Source: Siniperca chuatsi (lineage: Eukaryota; Chordata; Actinopteri; Centrarchiformes; Sinipercidae). From it: a DNA stretch of 64,000 bases. The notes beneath the pieces are model-generated. The model did no database searches. It was not told the DNA's origin and saw only the letters and a list, made by a program, of their open reading frames with translations. Location of the stretch: assembly GCF_020085105.1 (NCBI RefSeq), contig NC_058046.1, forward strand, positions 32,310,892 through 32,374,891, written 5' to 3'. Numbering within the stretch: the stretch's first letter is position 1; each line of letters starts with the position of its first letter. The translations under genes were made by a program, and so were the position numbers. Shown piece after piece: positions 35,561 to 48,500 of this stretch.

Positions 35561-37785
35561 CTGTCAGTGCTCTCATCAAGGCGGGTCTTCAGTTAGGACG
35601 AGAAGGCGGCCGGGCCTCACTGCCTCCTGGATTACTGTAAAAAACACAACTTTATAACTGTACTCACTGAGTTTGGTGAAACTAGCGGTATGAGACAAGA
35701 ATTAGGTTTGAGAAACGATAGACGCCACAGCGTTTGTCGCATTTGTGGTCTGATAAACAGGAAGTCTATCAAATTCAGTGCCCCATATTGTACTTAAAGG
35801 CACTATTGATAACATTGATAACATCCGGCCACTAGAGGACGCACTCCCCCTCCCCCCTTCCATTCCATTCCGGTGGTTGCCAGTTCGTTGCACAACCTGC
35901 ACATTTCATGGTCGAGTGGAGTGAGACTCAGACTCAGTCATATCAACTGATGAATCTTCTGTGATAAAGTAATGAATTCATTTTACATTAGCTATAGATT
36001 TAGGCGACTTTGTGCGGTGGTGTTTCATGAAACGTTATCTATGGTAATCTGAGGCTACGGCTAGCTAGCTTTAGCTAACCCTTTCCCCCCTCATTTAATA
36101 ATTATAGGGGCCGTATATTGCAACACTTACCATAAAATGACATTTCAATCATCCTTACACTAAAAGACATTAGGTAAATATGCATATTTGAATCCAATCG
36201 AAGAGCACACTACAGCACACTGTAGGGATGCTATTAAAACCCACAGCGTTCCACATTAGACAGACAGCTACAGTAAAAGTTGACGTTAGCTAGTGTTAGT
36301 GTTAGCGTAGCGTTGACCTAACATTAGTCAAAGTGTTTTCTTGCTGAAATCAAATCTCATAGCGGATTATTGAAAAAAACAGCCGAGTGCCACACAGCAA
36401 CAACGACGACTGTACGATCAACAGAGATTAACAAAACATTCATTTTGGACCCGTCAAAATGATTAATTCGCAATCATTCTTTTTTTAAAGAAAAGTGACA
36501 CTTTTATTCCACACCTTTCTAAAAGCTCTGTGGATGTTTGTTTTTTTAATATTCATCTGCATACAAATGTTCTCAATATAACCTTTAATTTAAATGTGTT
36601 CCAGCTTTGTGAATAGCAGCTCATTTCCTTTTGTGTGTTGTTTTGGCAGACAGTGATGTGTATCAGCAAACACTCACAAACCAAGTGTTTTAGTCTGACT
36701 TTAATACATTTTCTCACTTTTCCTGTGTGAAGACACTACAGACATAAAACCTGCTTCTAGGTATTATGGGCCTTAATGTGGGCCCAGCACTGACACCTGT
36801 CTTGCCTGACCTGGAGGGGCTGTGTCAAAATGCTGGCGGTGTGTTCCTACATTTAATTTTCTATTTTAAATCTTAAGTCCTTTTGTTAAGTACTGGAACC
36901 TGCTAACTGAACTATTTCTCTAAAGAGTAACTGTTGTATTTCAGCTTTTTATGTTAAGTAAGAACCAAACTGTACCCTTAAAGTGCTGTACATAAAAGCA
37001 CCGTGTCACCAGATATGACCTGTTGAGTGATCTACCAGACCAAAGCCGGAATCCTGGCTCCGGCTCCGGGTCCGGGATCCGTGGAAACAATCTTTCTTGG
37101 ACGTCATACCTGTACACGTGTGACAACACTGGGCTCAGCGTTCACTGAGGCTGCCCGCTGTGGACAGTATGTTCAGGGACACGGTGTTGGTAAATTTGGT
37201 CACGGTGAGACAGATTCCCGTGAACACTTCTACTGAGACCACATGTGGTGGCTAACGTTACACTTGTTGCTGCGTTATCGTGGAAAGAACAACCTTTTCG
37301 AGAGTACAACGTATTTACTCATACTAACGTATGACGTGTCTTCAGTGGAAAAACAGCTTCCGTTACTATCGTTTCATAATAAAGGTTCTAGAGCTTTATC
37401 AAATGTACAGTATACAATACAAAATGTTGTGTTGAATTTTTATAATATTAAGAATCAAGCATTTATTTCATAGTTGTGTTGATAAATAGGATTACTAAGA
37501 GCAAATGTAATAGTTGCGCTTAGTAATATGATTACCAAGGGCAAAATACATCGAAATATTATAAAATAGATTCATATATACATTAGTCGATTAAACTAAA
37601 ATAGATTTTGATATATCAATATACAGTTCTGCAGTTTTGTTAATTTTTGATATAGACTTCCATATAAAAGAGCAACGGACGTCTTATTTTGAAGTTTTTC
37701 TTGCTAGCTGGGTGCATCTCGTTCCCCACAGGAGACGCCATGTTTCCTCCAGCAGAGGGCGTCATATTCTAGTAAAGTCAACGTC
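35561..37785. other. Intergenic stretch, no gene seen
   Basis: Between ak6 and ydjc this stretch shows only short open frames without splice logic or protein similarity. A GC-rich patch near 37050-37090 (CCGGCTCCGGGTCCGGGATC) stands out but is unassigned. Confidence 0.4.
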
Positions 37786-37884
37786 AGCCTACACCGATGC
37801 TGCTGGCTAGTCGGAAGTACAGTTTATTTCCACCGTGCCTGTGTGGCTTTGGACATATATGGATAAACGTGTCTAATACTATGG
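37786..37884 (+). promoter_or_regulatory. ydjc 5'-untranslated exon and promoter region
   Basis: The exon probably ends at 37884, where ATGG meets GTAAGA, a strong donor. The next good acceptor (GTCCTCCACAG at 39906) begins the exon with the ydjc start codon. Start of transcription is unknown. The exon carries an upstream ATG described among the findings. Confidence 0.5.
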
Positions 37885-38477
37885 GTAAGATTGAGTTCTT
37901 TTCCGTTACGATAGGATAGCGTTCTTCTAGCCTGAGCCACCAGGGCTAACCGGTCTGTGGCGTTACAGTGGGTCGCTCCACAGTGACTGAAAAGCAGAGA
38001 GGAAATTTAGCCGGCGAATAAAGATAGTGTCGTCTTAAAATGTCCAATATTGATACTGATACTGGGGTTTCTGTCGCTTCCGAGACTTGGACTGGGATAT
38101 TTGGTCCCTAAATTGCCTTATTTCTGGTCTTGTTCTGTAACCAAAAGCTTAACGGCGGTGATTTCCCAGTCACTGCTGTGACCCCAATTTCCAGTTTACA
38201 TTATTTTATATAAGGTTAACTGTTAAAAAGAAATGGTAATCTAATTATGACAATGTCAAATGAGCCTAGGCTACACTGCATCTGTCTGTATGTGTCATTT
38301 ATTTGTGACATGTTATTGGTATTAGGTTGTGTCTGAGATGTTACTAATCTACTTTCTGTCTATCTATCTCTCTGTAAATATGTATCTTTACCAGCATTTT
38401 ACTGTGGTCTAAATATAAGCTGTTGTGTAAACTGTTGGGTAGTTTAATTTATAATAAAGTATCATATTTCTAAACTC

Positions 38478-38665
38478 TGCATATGTTTTGTGTGCAAAAA
38501 TCTTAATTTGTAAAGTAACTAAAGCTGTCAGATAAATGTAGTGGAGTAAAAACTACAATACTTCCCTCTGAATTGCTATGGAGTAGAAGCATGAGAAGAA
38601 AATACTCAAGTAAAGTAGAAGTACCTCAAATTTGTACTTAAGTAAATGTACTTCCACCACTGAGT
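38478..38665. repeat. Interspersed 'GTACTT' repeat, family D copy 1
   Basis: It contains GTAGTGGAGTA, TACTCAAGTAAAGTAGAAGT and ends CTTCCACCACTG. The same phrases recur at 52.5-52.99, 54.08-54.52 and 54.57-55.08 kb. I recognise it as a high-copy teleost non-autonomous element but do not know its superfamily. Confidence 0.55.
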
Positions 38666-38726
38666 CATTGTCAATGACGTTGCCAAGTGGTTGCTTATTT
38701 CTAAGTAGCTAAGGCATTGCTACATA

Positions 38727-39180
38727 CAGTGGTGTGAAAAAGTGTTTACCTTCCTGATTTCTTATTTTTTTGCATGTTTGTCACACTTAAATGTTTCAGA
38801 TCATCAAACAAATTTAAATATTAGTCAAAGATAACACAAGTAAACACAAAATGCAGTTTTTAAATGAAGGTTGTTATTATTAAGGGAAAACAAAATCCAA
38901 ACCTACATGGCCCTGTGTGAAAAAGTGATTGCCCCCTAAACCTAATAACTGGTTGGGCCACCCTTAACAGCAACAACTGCAATCAAGCGTTTGCAATAAC
39001 TTGCAATGAGTCTTTTACAGCGCTGTGGAGGAATTTTGGCCCACTCATCTTTGCAGAATTGTTGTAATTCAGCCACATTGGAGGGTTTTTCGAGCATGAA
39101 CTGCCTTTTTAAGGTCATGCCACAGCATCTCAATGGGATTCAGGTCAGGACTTTGACTAGGCCACTCCAAAGTCTTCATT
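38727..39180 (-). mobile_element. Tc1/mariner fragment, family A copy 2
   Basis: One intact terminus follows TA (38725-26). The minus strand encodes a transposase C-terminal stretch ([19 protein letters not shown], then AVVAVKGGPTSY and stop). A short internal duplication of the KRLIAS motif is visible. The other terminus is missing. Confidence 0.75.
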
Positions 39181-39663
39181 CAGTCTTCAAAAAGATGATA
39201 GTAAATTGAAGCCTATAGTACACGACAAGACAGAAGAGAGCATGAATGCATACCGTATATAGTATCATCTCGTCACATGATCAAATAGAGACCTGACATT
39301 GGACAACATCAACATACATATTACTCAGCAATCATCACTGTATATCTGTATATGAAAAAAATACCAACGAAAACAAGAAAATATTCATTTAATTGAAGTT
39401 TTTTATAGTTTATGTAGAATAAGCATATAAATTGTTATAGATAGCTACTGACTATTTTCTCAAAGTATATGAAAACCATGACGGAGATGGGTTTGCCTTC
39501 TAGGGCATATATAACAAATGGCACCATTCTTTAAGTAATTGTTGGTTCTTCTTTGACCACAGGTATATTTCCAATGTGACTGAAGTTATTAGCAGCGGCC
39601 TGCTCTCTCAACCGGGCCCCCCCCCACCTCATGGGCCCCAGTGCAACCACACTGCCTGCGCTG

Positions 39664-39862
39664 TCTATATTTACGTCCCTGAATTCACCCATTCACTCAC
39701 ACACTGATAGCAGTGAAGGTGCTGGCCAAATCATTTGGGAGCGATTTGGGGTTCAGTGTCTTGCTCATGGACACTGATACATGTGGACAGGAGGAGATGG
39801 GGATCGAACCACGTATTAATTAATTGATTACTAGGCCCACTCTACCTGCTGAGCCATAGCTG
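39664..39862 (-). mobile_element. tRNA-derived SINE, family B copy 3
   Basis: On the minus strand: A-box-like TGGCTCAGCAGGTAGAGTGG, B-box GGTTCGATCCC, and the body phrase shared with the 22.4-kb copy. It lies in the first ydjc intron, ending about 45 bases before the acceptor. Confidence 0.7.
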
Positions 39863-39918
39863 ACCTCATGATGAGTGTTAATCTGTCTCCTGTGTGTCCT
39901 CCACAGAGACCAGCAATA

Positions 39919-42794
39919 ATGCCACAGCCCAAAATGATGCTGGTGGTGACGGGAGATGATTTTGGCTACTGTCCCAGGAGGAACCAGGGGATTGTGGACT
40001 GCTTCCAGGCTGGAGGCATTTCCAATGTGTCACTGCTGGTTAACGCCTCTGCTGCCAAAGAGGCAGCAGATCTGGCTAAAAGGTAGTGTAGGTGCTACGG
40101 GTGCTCCGATAGCTCAGCCACCGATCGTAATCGGCCGATATTTGTTATTGGCCGATCAGAAGAGCCAATCAGGTGACGCAATGCCGTCTGGGTATATTAA
40201 CAGCCGGTGACCCATTTTAGCATTTTGCCCGTCACAGTTACTCTGTCATTCTGGGGGAAACACTGTATATTTGTGAAGCTCTAGGCTGCTCCCAGTAACC
40301 AAGCGTAAGCTGCTATGGTTTAAATCGTGTCTCTAAGACAGACAGTTGAATATGCTGCACATGTTGCCTGCCATTTAATATACAGTGTTTTTAAGAATAG
40401 TTAAATAAATAAATAATGCTACACAATTAACAGAAGGCTTCAAATAGACTTGGTGATCGGTATCGGCCGATACTGCTTCCAGCGATCGGTGATCTGTGCC
40501 AAAAATCCTGATCGGAGCACCCTTAGTAGGTGCTGGTACAATGCTGTTGTACTGTATACATAAAACACACTAGTGGTGATGTACCCGGCCCTGTATCCAC
40601 TGGTTGTTTGCTTAGCCATCTCAAAGCCTAAATCAAAGGAGCAAAGGTTTGTTTGTACAGCGTCATTTTGCACCAGGGGTAAACATGTCAGTCACAGAAA
40701 AAGAGAACATGTTGAATGGGGGTCCAGACTATGTTTTTAATAGTTGGATTGTTTGTTCAATGCAAAGAATGCCAAATACACAACTTTACAGACTCTCATA
40801 TGAAATAATATCAATAATTTTTTTTTTCATTTATAGTAGTGCAAAGGACAACCTGACTGATAGATGTATAAATGACAAACTAACCATCTGTGTGAGCTCA
40901 GTGGAGCTGCAGCTCAGGGTTAGCGTTTCATTTCTACAGCTATCAGTGATGTTGTCCTACGCACAATTCATCATTTTAATTAGGTCTGAGTTTACGATTA
41001 TACCTTTAAGTCTTGGTTGTATGCAAAAAAATCATATTAACAGTTGAACTGCTTTTGGACCACAGGATTCCAGAGGACAGTCGCTATAGTATTCCAAGAG
41101 AGACCCTAAATGCACTCTTATTTAAATGAACAAGATTTTGTCTTTCTGAAAAACATTAGCATTGCATCAGTTGTACAGCTTCTGATTCACTTTCTAGTAA
41201 TAGTTTGATACAAAACTTGATTTTCCAGTTACGTGTAAAGAATCTCAAGTGGTTGTCGAGGCTCTGCCCGGAGGGTTTTACAGTTTCGTGTAAATTCTAC
41301 TGCAGGTTCCAGTGTAACTGTGAACAGCATAAACTTTTAAGTTTACAATGTTAAGAAAAAATGCTAAAACAGAAATATTAGACTTATTAAAGTAATTGGA
41401 ACTATAAAAGTAAAAAAGGCCCCAGTACACTTGGAAGCCTGGTAAAATATGTTGTGGAGAGATGCATATTCTTGTGAGCTCTGTGGATTTGTCATCGCTT
41501 TAATTTTAAAATATATTGGATTGGATTATTTAAATGGAAGGACAATTGGTAACAAGAGAATTAGAAAGCAGTGAAGACATGCAATATTTTGAACAAATCT
41601 ACAATCTACTATTAATGGCACTGTCCTCTTTGATTTTATATGTGATCAGTATTTTCTGGCTCTGAAAAACAAATAAAAGGTGTGCTAGGCAATTGTAAAG
41701 ATGTTGCTAGGTGCTTGCATTATTATGTGGTTGTTAAGTTGTTTGAGGTGGTTGCTAAAGGGTTCCCAGGCAGTTGCTAGGGGTTTTCACTAAACACATA
41801 CTGTAGGAGCTTCAAAGAAATTTTCAGCCCACATCACATAATATGACCGAAGTTTCTCTTTTTTCAGGCACAACATCCCTATCGGCCTCCATGCCAACCT
41901 GTCAGAGGGCATTCCAGTGTGTCAGAGCCTCCAGCAGGCCTCCACACTGATAAACCAGCGCGGCTTCTTCCACGGGAAGATGGGCTTCCGTCAGGCCCTG
42001 GAGAGAGGTCAGCTCAGCATGAAACAGGTACACTGCTCCCAAGCCCGGTTGGTGGCTGGCTTGAACTTATCTAGTCATGTTGTATCCATGTTTTAATGAG
42101 CCCATAGACCTGTTAATAGTTGGAATGGATGTGATTCATCCAGATTTGGGTGAAAAATGTGTTTATGCTCATGTTTATTTGTAAAGAAATGCAACAGAAT
42201 TAATACAATGAATACAAAGCAGTAAATTCAGCAGAATCTGCAAATAGACCATAAACTTATTGAAGCATGTATAGGCTACAAAAAACCATTAGAATAAGTT
42301 AACATACTCTTGGAGTAATGCGTATTTACCTAAAACGTTTGGACTCCACTGTTTAGAAAGGCTGCCCGTCTTTTACAATAAACAGGCTAACAGCCCTGTG
42401 TCCCCCTCCCTCGGCTGCTGACTCCCTGCTGGTATAGAGGAGGGGCTGGTCAGTCTCAGCCTCAAAGTCTACAAGAATTCAACTAATTTTCAGATACATA
42501 GCCGCTTAGGCTCAACTGTTACATATAATTAGTGTTCATTTTTAGCTTGTTCATAAAAATTCTCTATTAGTATAATAAGCTCCTTAAGTGTCTGTGTAAA
42601 ACATACTGTGGATGAAGAGGGGTCAAAAGTTTATGTTCTGCTTGTTCAACAGGTGTTTGATAGATTTCGTGTACTGTCTCCCAACAGGAGGCAGACCTTG
42701 TTGCACTGATGAATAACGAGTATTGTCTGCGTCAACTCGAGTAAAATATAACCTAAAGTTTGTTTTATTCTCTCCGTTCTCTCTGCTCTGCTGT

Positions 42795-42857
<63 letters not shown>

Positions 42858-45531
42858 AGTGGGTGGAGAGCTCAGCTCCACCCTCGTGCAAAAAGTCAGC
42901 AACAGGGAGAGGAAAGAGAGGCAGAGAGGCATAAATCACCATTCAGAACCGGGTTTAGAGAGGCGTTCCTAGTCCGCAGCTGTGCTCTGCATTATCGGAC
43001 ATAATTATCAGCTGAAAATCCATTATCAGAACAATAACAATAATATAGTTGTCTTACTTATCGGCCACTAATATATCTGATATCAATTGTTTGAATGCAT
43101 CATTATAAAGACGAGTGAAATGCATTGAAACAAACATTTGAACACACTATATGTTCCAGTGTGCTCTACCCTACACTGTCACCAAATAACCCCAGTGCAC
43201 CTGCATTCACACTGAAAGCTAAATAAAAATGCAAACATTTCACTGCACCACTGGATCTGAACAGACACACACACACTCAGCAGAGCCACTCTAACATCCT
43301 GCTACACACAGGTTTGTATTAAGCCACAGAAAGACCAGGTTACCGGTCTGTTATCAGGTGGACAAACAAACTGCTTTGAGCTAAATGAAATTGGCACTGT
43401 GCTGGAGGTTGCATCTCTGCTAGCCATATGTCAGCCTTGTGTACCTTACTGTATTTTAATCTTTAGCTTCATTTGAGGCATTGATAGTAAAAGTCATTTG
43501 CTTTACTGTCTCTCTCTCTCACACTCACACTCACACTCACACTCACACACACAGCAGACAACAGTTACTCTTAATATGCAGCTACCAAGAGAAGTAGAGG
43601 AAGTCATGTTTCTCCATTACAATAACCTCCAGGTGTGTTTTTTCCTTCCCAGGTGGAGCTGGAGTTGAGAGCCCAGGTCAGACTGTTCAGGGAACTGACA
43701 GGTCACCTACCCCACCACATGGATGGACACCAACACGTCCATGTACTGCCAGGTAATGCAAAGTAGCTCATAAAAATAAATAAAATGCAAATTGTAACTG
43801 CTATTCTACACTCATCCACAGATGCCCGGTACATGACTCAACAAGCTACACATTTCTCAATGAGTAACATAATTAGCAAATAAAATAATGCCAAAATAGC
43901 TAACATTAGATATTTAAGAGTATTTATTGGCAAGTTTTGATAGTCACAGAGGACGAGATGGATTCCACATGATAGGTTCCGTCCAAGTCTGAGAGGTTAC
44001 ACATCATGTTCCTAGGACAGGCAGATTGCAGGCTAATGAACCCGAGCCTAACCGACTGGAGTGCAGGCTGAGGTGAAGGCCGAAAGCTAGTGGACTGGAT
44101 GCTGGCAGGCCGGAGAGAAGGCTGGGTGCTAGCTGACTGGAGGCTAGCCGGATGAGGACTAGCATGCCGGCAGCTAGCATGCTGGTGGTTAGCGTGCTGG
44201 TGGCTAGCAGGTCTGAGTGCAGGCTGGTGGCTAGCAGGCTGAGATGCAGCCTGGAGACTTGCGGGTATTGAGGAAGTCTGTAATCCACTCAGAAATGGTG
44301 TCCCTCAGCCCGCAAAGCCTGGGCTGAGGGACACTTTCTGATGTGCCAGAGAGACGACTGCCTCTCTGTGATAATCATTGATGGCCTTTCTCCACATGTC
44401 CTTGAGGCACATCAGGTCACAAATTAAGTCATACAGTTCATCAGAAATTACGTCCGCTGGGTCCATGTTATGGTCAGTTCTTACTGTTACGCGCCAAACT
44501 GGGAACTCAGGGAAAAACAAGGGATTGGACCCAAAGGCAGAAACCGGAAGCAGAGCAGGTGCAGTACAATGATTTAATGAGTAAAAGTCAATGTACAAAA
44601 GGCTTACGGGATGGTGAGGCAGGCAAAAGGTAAAAGGTAAAAGCCAGAAAGCAGGCAATACAGATACAAACAACTCCGACAAAGAGCAGGCAGAAAATCC
44701 AAAATCCGTAAAACAGACAAGGTCCAGGAAAACAGTCCAAAAACACTAGAAACAAACACTGGGGGAAATGGCTGGAACATAAGGCACATAAACCAAGATG
44801 AACTGACAAATAACAAAGGAAGCACACAGACTATATACACTTAGGTGAGGGGAGATGACAAGACACAGGTGAAACTAATCAGGGCGGGGCAAACAATCAA
44901 AACGGACGGGAAGAGCAAACAAAGACAGGAAGTAAAACTACAAGACACATGAAGGAATATTTCAAAATAAGACATGAAATAACTATACACCAACCCAAAA
45001 CCATAACAATTTAAGCAAAAATGCCAAATATCTTTAGGTTCCACCTTCTTATTTTTAATACTTGCCTGTTTTCAAACAGTTGAGCAGCTGGTACAAGGGA
45101 ATGTTTGTCATTTCATTCATATTCATTGGTTATCAAAATAGTTGCCAAAAATGTTCCATTGAGTGACCAATTGTTCCACCTCTATATTTAACATTCAAAT
45201 TTATGGCTGTTTTTGCATTAATTGTTGGCCATGATGACGACTACATTAAGTCGATGAAATAATGTCTGTTAACCAATACAAGCCCAAGTGACAGGTGAGA
45301 TGAGAGTATTGATGTTGTTGTACTGTGTGTTGCAGAGGTGCGTGAGGTGTTTGCACAGGTCCTGTCAGATCTCAGGATTCCATATACTCGTGTTCCAGTG
45401 GAGCCAGGTTTACACAACTGCCCATGGCTGCCAGCACACCTCCAAAGCTTCTACACACAGGTGGAGAAGAACGCTCTGGACTCCATCCCTGTCTTCACAC
45501 GCTATGGAATCAGGTCTGTCGAGGGGAGTGT

Positions 45532-45581
<50 letters not shown>

Positions 45582-48500
45582 ACTGAAAAAAACTTTAAAA
45601 CAGTTAAATTAATCTTTTCATTGTTTTCACTGAGGTTTCACTAGTCTGAAATAAGGTTTAGAGGAACTGTACAATGTGCAGTGAGAATGTGCGCACTCAC
45701 ACATACTTCAGACCCATCGTTGATGGTTGTGGGGGTTTTTTCAGTCTACACAGTGACAATGTGGCAATCAACACACATTTATTTAATTACTTTTGTGTGC
45801 TGAATTTTATCATTCTTTATAATTACATTGTGGGCATCATTTTATTCCCATGTACAGTCTGTTTCAATATGAAACTACATAGAGTTCTATACATCTACAA
45901 GTGTAAATGCAAAAAACTCTTAGAACTTAGAAATAGTGTTTAAATTTCCACTTAACTTGCGAGTTGCATTGTGGGATACACATGTAGTGTGCACACACAC
46001 TCAGAGTATACTTGTATACTGTCACGTATACGTCAGTTTTCCAGTGTGAACACACTACGTGCTCAAAACCTGAAAATTGGTGTGTAGTATGGAATTGACG
46101 CACAGCTACAGGCAGTGTTTTATCGTGTACATATGTGGCACACAGATAGCTAAAATCTCATTGAATTAGATCATATTAGGTCACTTTAGTAATCCCAAGA
46201 GGGGAAACCATAGACTGTGTAAAACATGGACGTAGTGTCCGTGACGTCAGGTTTCTGAAGAGCCGTTGTGAAGCTCACAGTGGGCGGCTCCGGCGGCTCC
46301 CGGCGGCTCCAGCCGTCGCCATTTTGGTAGTCCCCGACTCTGGCTAATCCAAAAACGGGCAAAGAGGTGGAGCTGAGGCGGGCCAAAGGAAGCCTGGTTG
46401 ATGCACCTAGCGGCTAACCACCAACTGACCTGGCACCAACCTGTCACTCATAGCGGCCATGTCCTTAATTATGTATAACTTTAAGCCTTAACATAATATA
46501 AACGGAAACTCACAGTTGTCATGAAGGGGGAAATTAGCTATAGAGACCAAAACCGTTTTTGGTAGCAGGCTGTAAACGTGTTTATTCCTGCTGTCAAGTT
46601 GGGCATTTTAACATGGGGGTCTACAGGGACTGACTCTTTTGGAGCCAGCCTCAGGTGGCCATTCGATGAACTGCAGTTTTTGCCACTTTAGCGTTGGCTT
46701 CATTTTTCAGCCTGGAGGTTGCATCTGCTGGGGGGAATCTAGTGTGGTCACCCTGCACAGTGACAGATAACAGATGACAATATATACAAGACATACTGAC
46801 GCTACAGTAACACTAACATACCTCCTGACCTGTAGTGAGTCCACCTGCCCGTACCTCCCTGGGCTCAGGTAGCAGTCCTGTTAGGATCTTAGATATAATA
46901 CTCACTACCCTAGCATTCTGTGTCTTCAGCTGCCAGTTCAGCTAAGCCCTTACTTCCAGCTGTCTTTGCTCTTCTAAACTCTGTGTCTGTGTCTAATAAA
47001 TCCTTCATTCTCAATGATCTAATTACATCCCATAACCTCGACATCCTATTTCTTACTGAGAGCCGGCTCAAACCTGGGGAGCTCTGCCCTCTAGTGGAGC
47101 TCTGCCCTCCCAGTTATAATGTTGTGAATACACCTAGGTTAGCAGGCTGTGGTGGGGGTACTGCAGCTGTTTTTAAGAACCATCTCACTTGTATTCAACT
47201 CAGTCATGGTTCTTTTAACAGTTGTGAAATCTTAGCTTTTAAAAGATTAGCTGTTTGTGATAACTGATTTGCTGTGTACTGCTGTGCAATATCCTCCGTC
47301 TCATTGTAAATATGCTACACTCACCTTGACAGTTCATGCACTATTACTTTATACCGTATTATCATCATCAACCAGTAAACCCAACCAGTAAACCCACTTT
47401 GTACTTCACACTTATTTTATACTTGTACCCACCTGGTACTTCATTTATTTTCTGACCTGTATTATAGTGGATTATATGTTTTGCTCAGTGCTTCTCTTCC
47501 TGTGTGCGCTGACGTGACAGCGAGCTGCTGTAACCAGAGTTTCCCCTCGGGGATCAATGAAGGATTTCTGATACTGATTAATAATTTATCGACCCCCCCA
47601 TTTCAAATATGGGTTTTCCTAATGATTTCTCTGATTTACTGTCTGCTCTTGTGCTTAAATTTGATAGGGCCGTTATTGTTGGTGACTTTAATATTCATAT
47701 TGATAATCCTTCAAACTCATTTGCCACACATTTTTTAAACATCTCTAAATCTTTCGAGGTTGTGCAGCATGTCTCTGGCCCGACACATAACCGCGGACAC
47801 GCCCTCGACTTAGTTTTTACTCTAGACATATCTCTTAACTCCCTGAACTGATTGACTGATTTCATCTCTGACCATAAATGTATTATCTTTGCTGCACCCT
47901 TACTACCCGCTCCCTGCACCCAGAAACGTATAATCCACTCACATCTTTAATGAGCAGTGCGCAGCCCCTTTTTCCAGCTGGTCTGGCCAGTTGCCCTCCT
48001 CACTTTGCTAATCTTAATGACCAAGTTAGTTGGTTTAATGATTTGTGTACATCTGCGCTTGACTCTTCCGCATTCCCCTCCAGGGCCGGCCCAGTTACTA
48101 ATGCAACCCCTTGGATCGATGATAACATCAGACAACAAAGAAGGGCATATAGAAAAGCCGAACGTAGATGGAAAACATCCAAACTCGAAGTCCACCACCT
48201 CCATATGAAGGAGCTTTTGTTGAAACTGAACCAGATTATTAAAGATGCGCGAGCTGCCTACTTCTCTGACTTGATTACTAGCAACAAACACAATCCAAGA
48301 TCTCTGTTGAGTACTATTAACCAGCTTGTAAACCCTTCTCTTCCTGTAAGAGCCGACACACATCCTCTTCGCAGATCCTGAATGAAACCTTTTCCATGTC
48401 CACAGGTGGCCAGACGTGTACCTGGGACTGACCACCATGGGCCAGAACATGTCCGTCCCCAACATTCAGAGGGCCCTCAGCCACGCCCTGGCTGCAGGGC

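Noticed and set aside
42646-43004. Open frames over the TG repeat at 42.8 kb
   Set aside because: They consist largely of alternating Val-Cys or Thr-His from the dinucleotide run.
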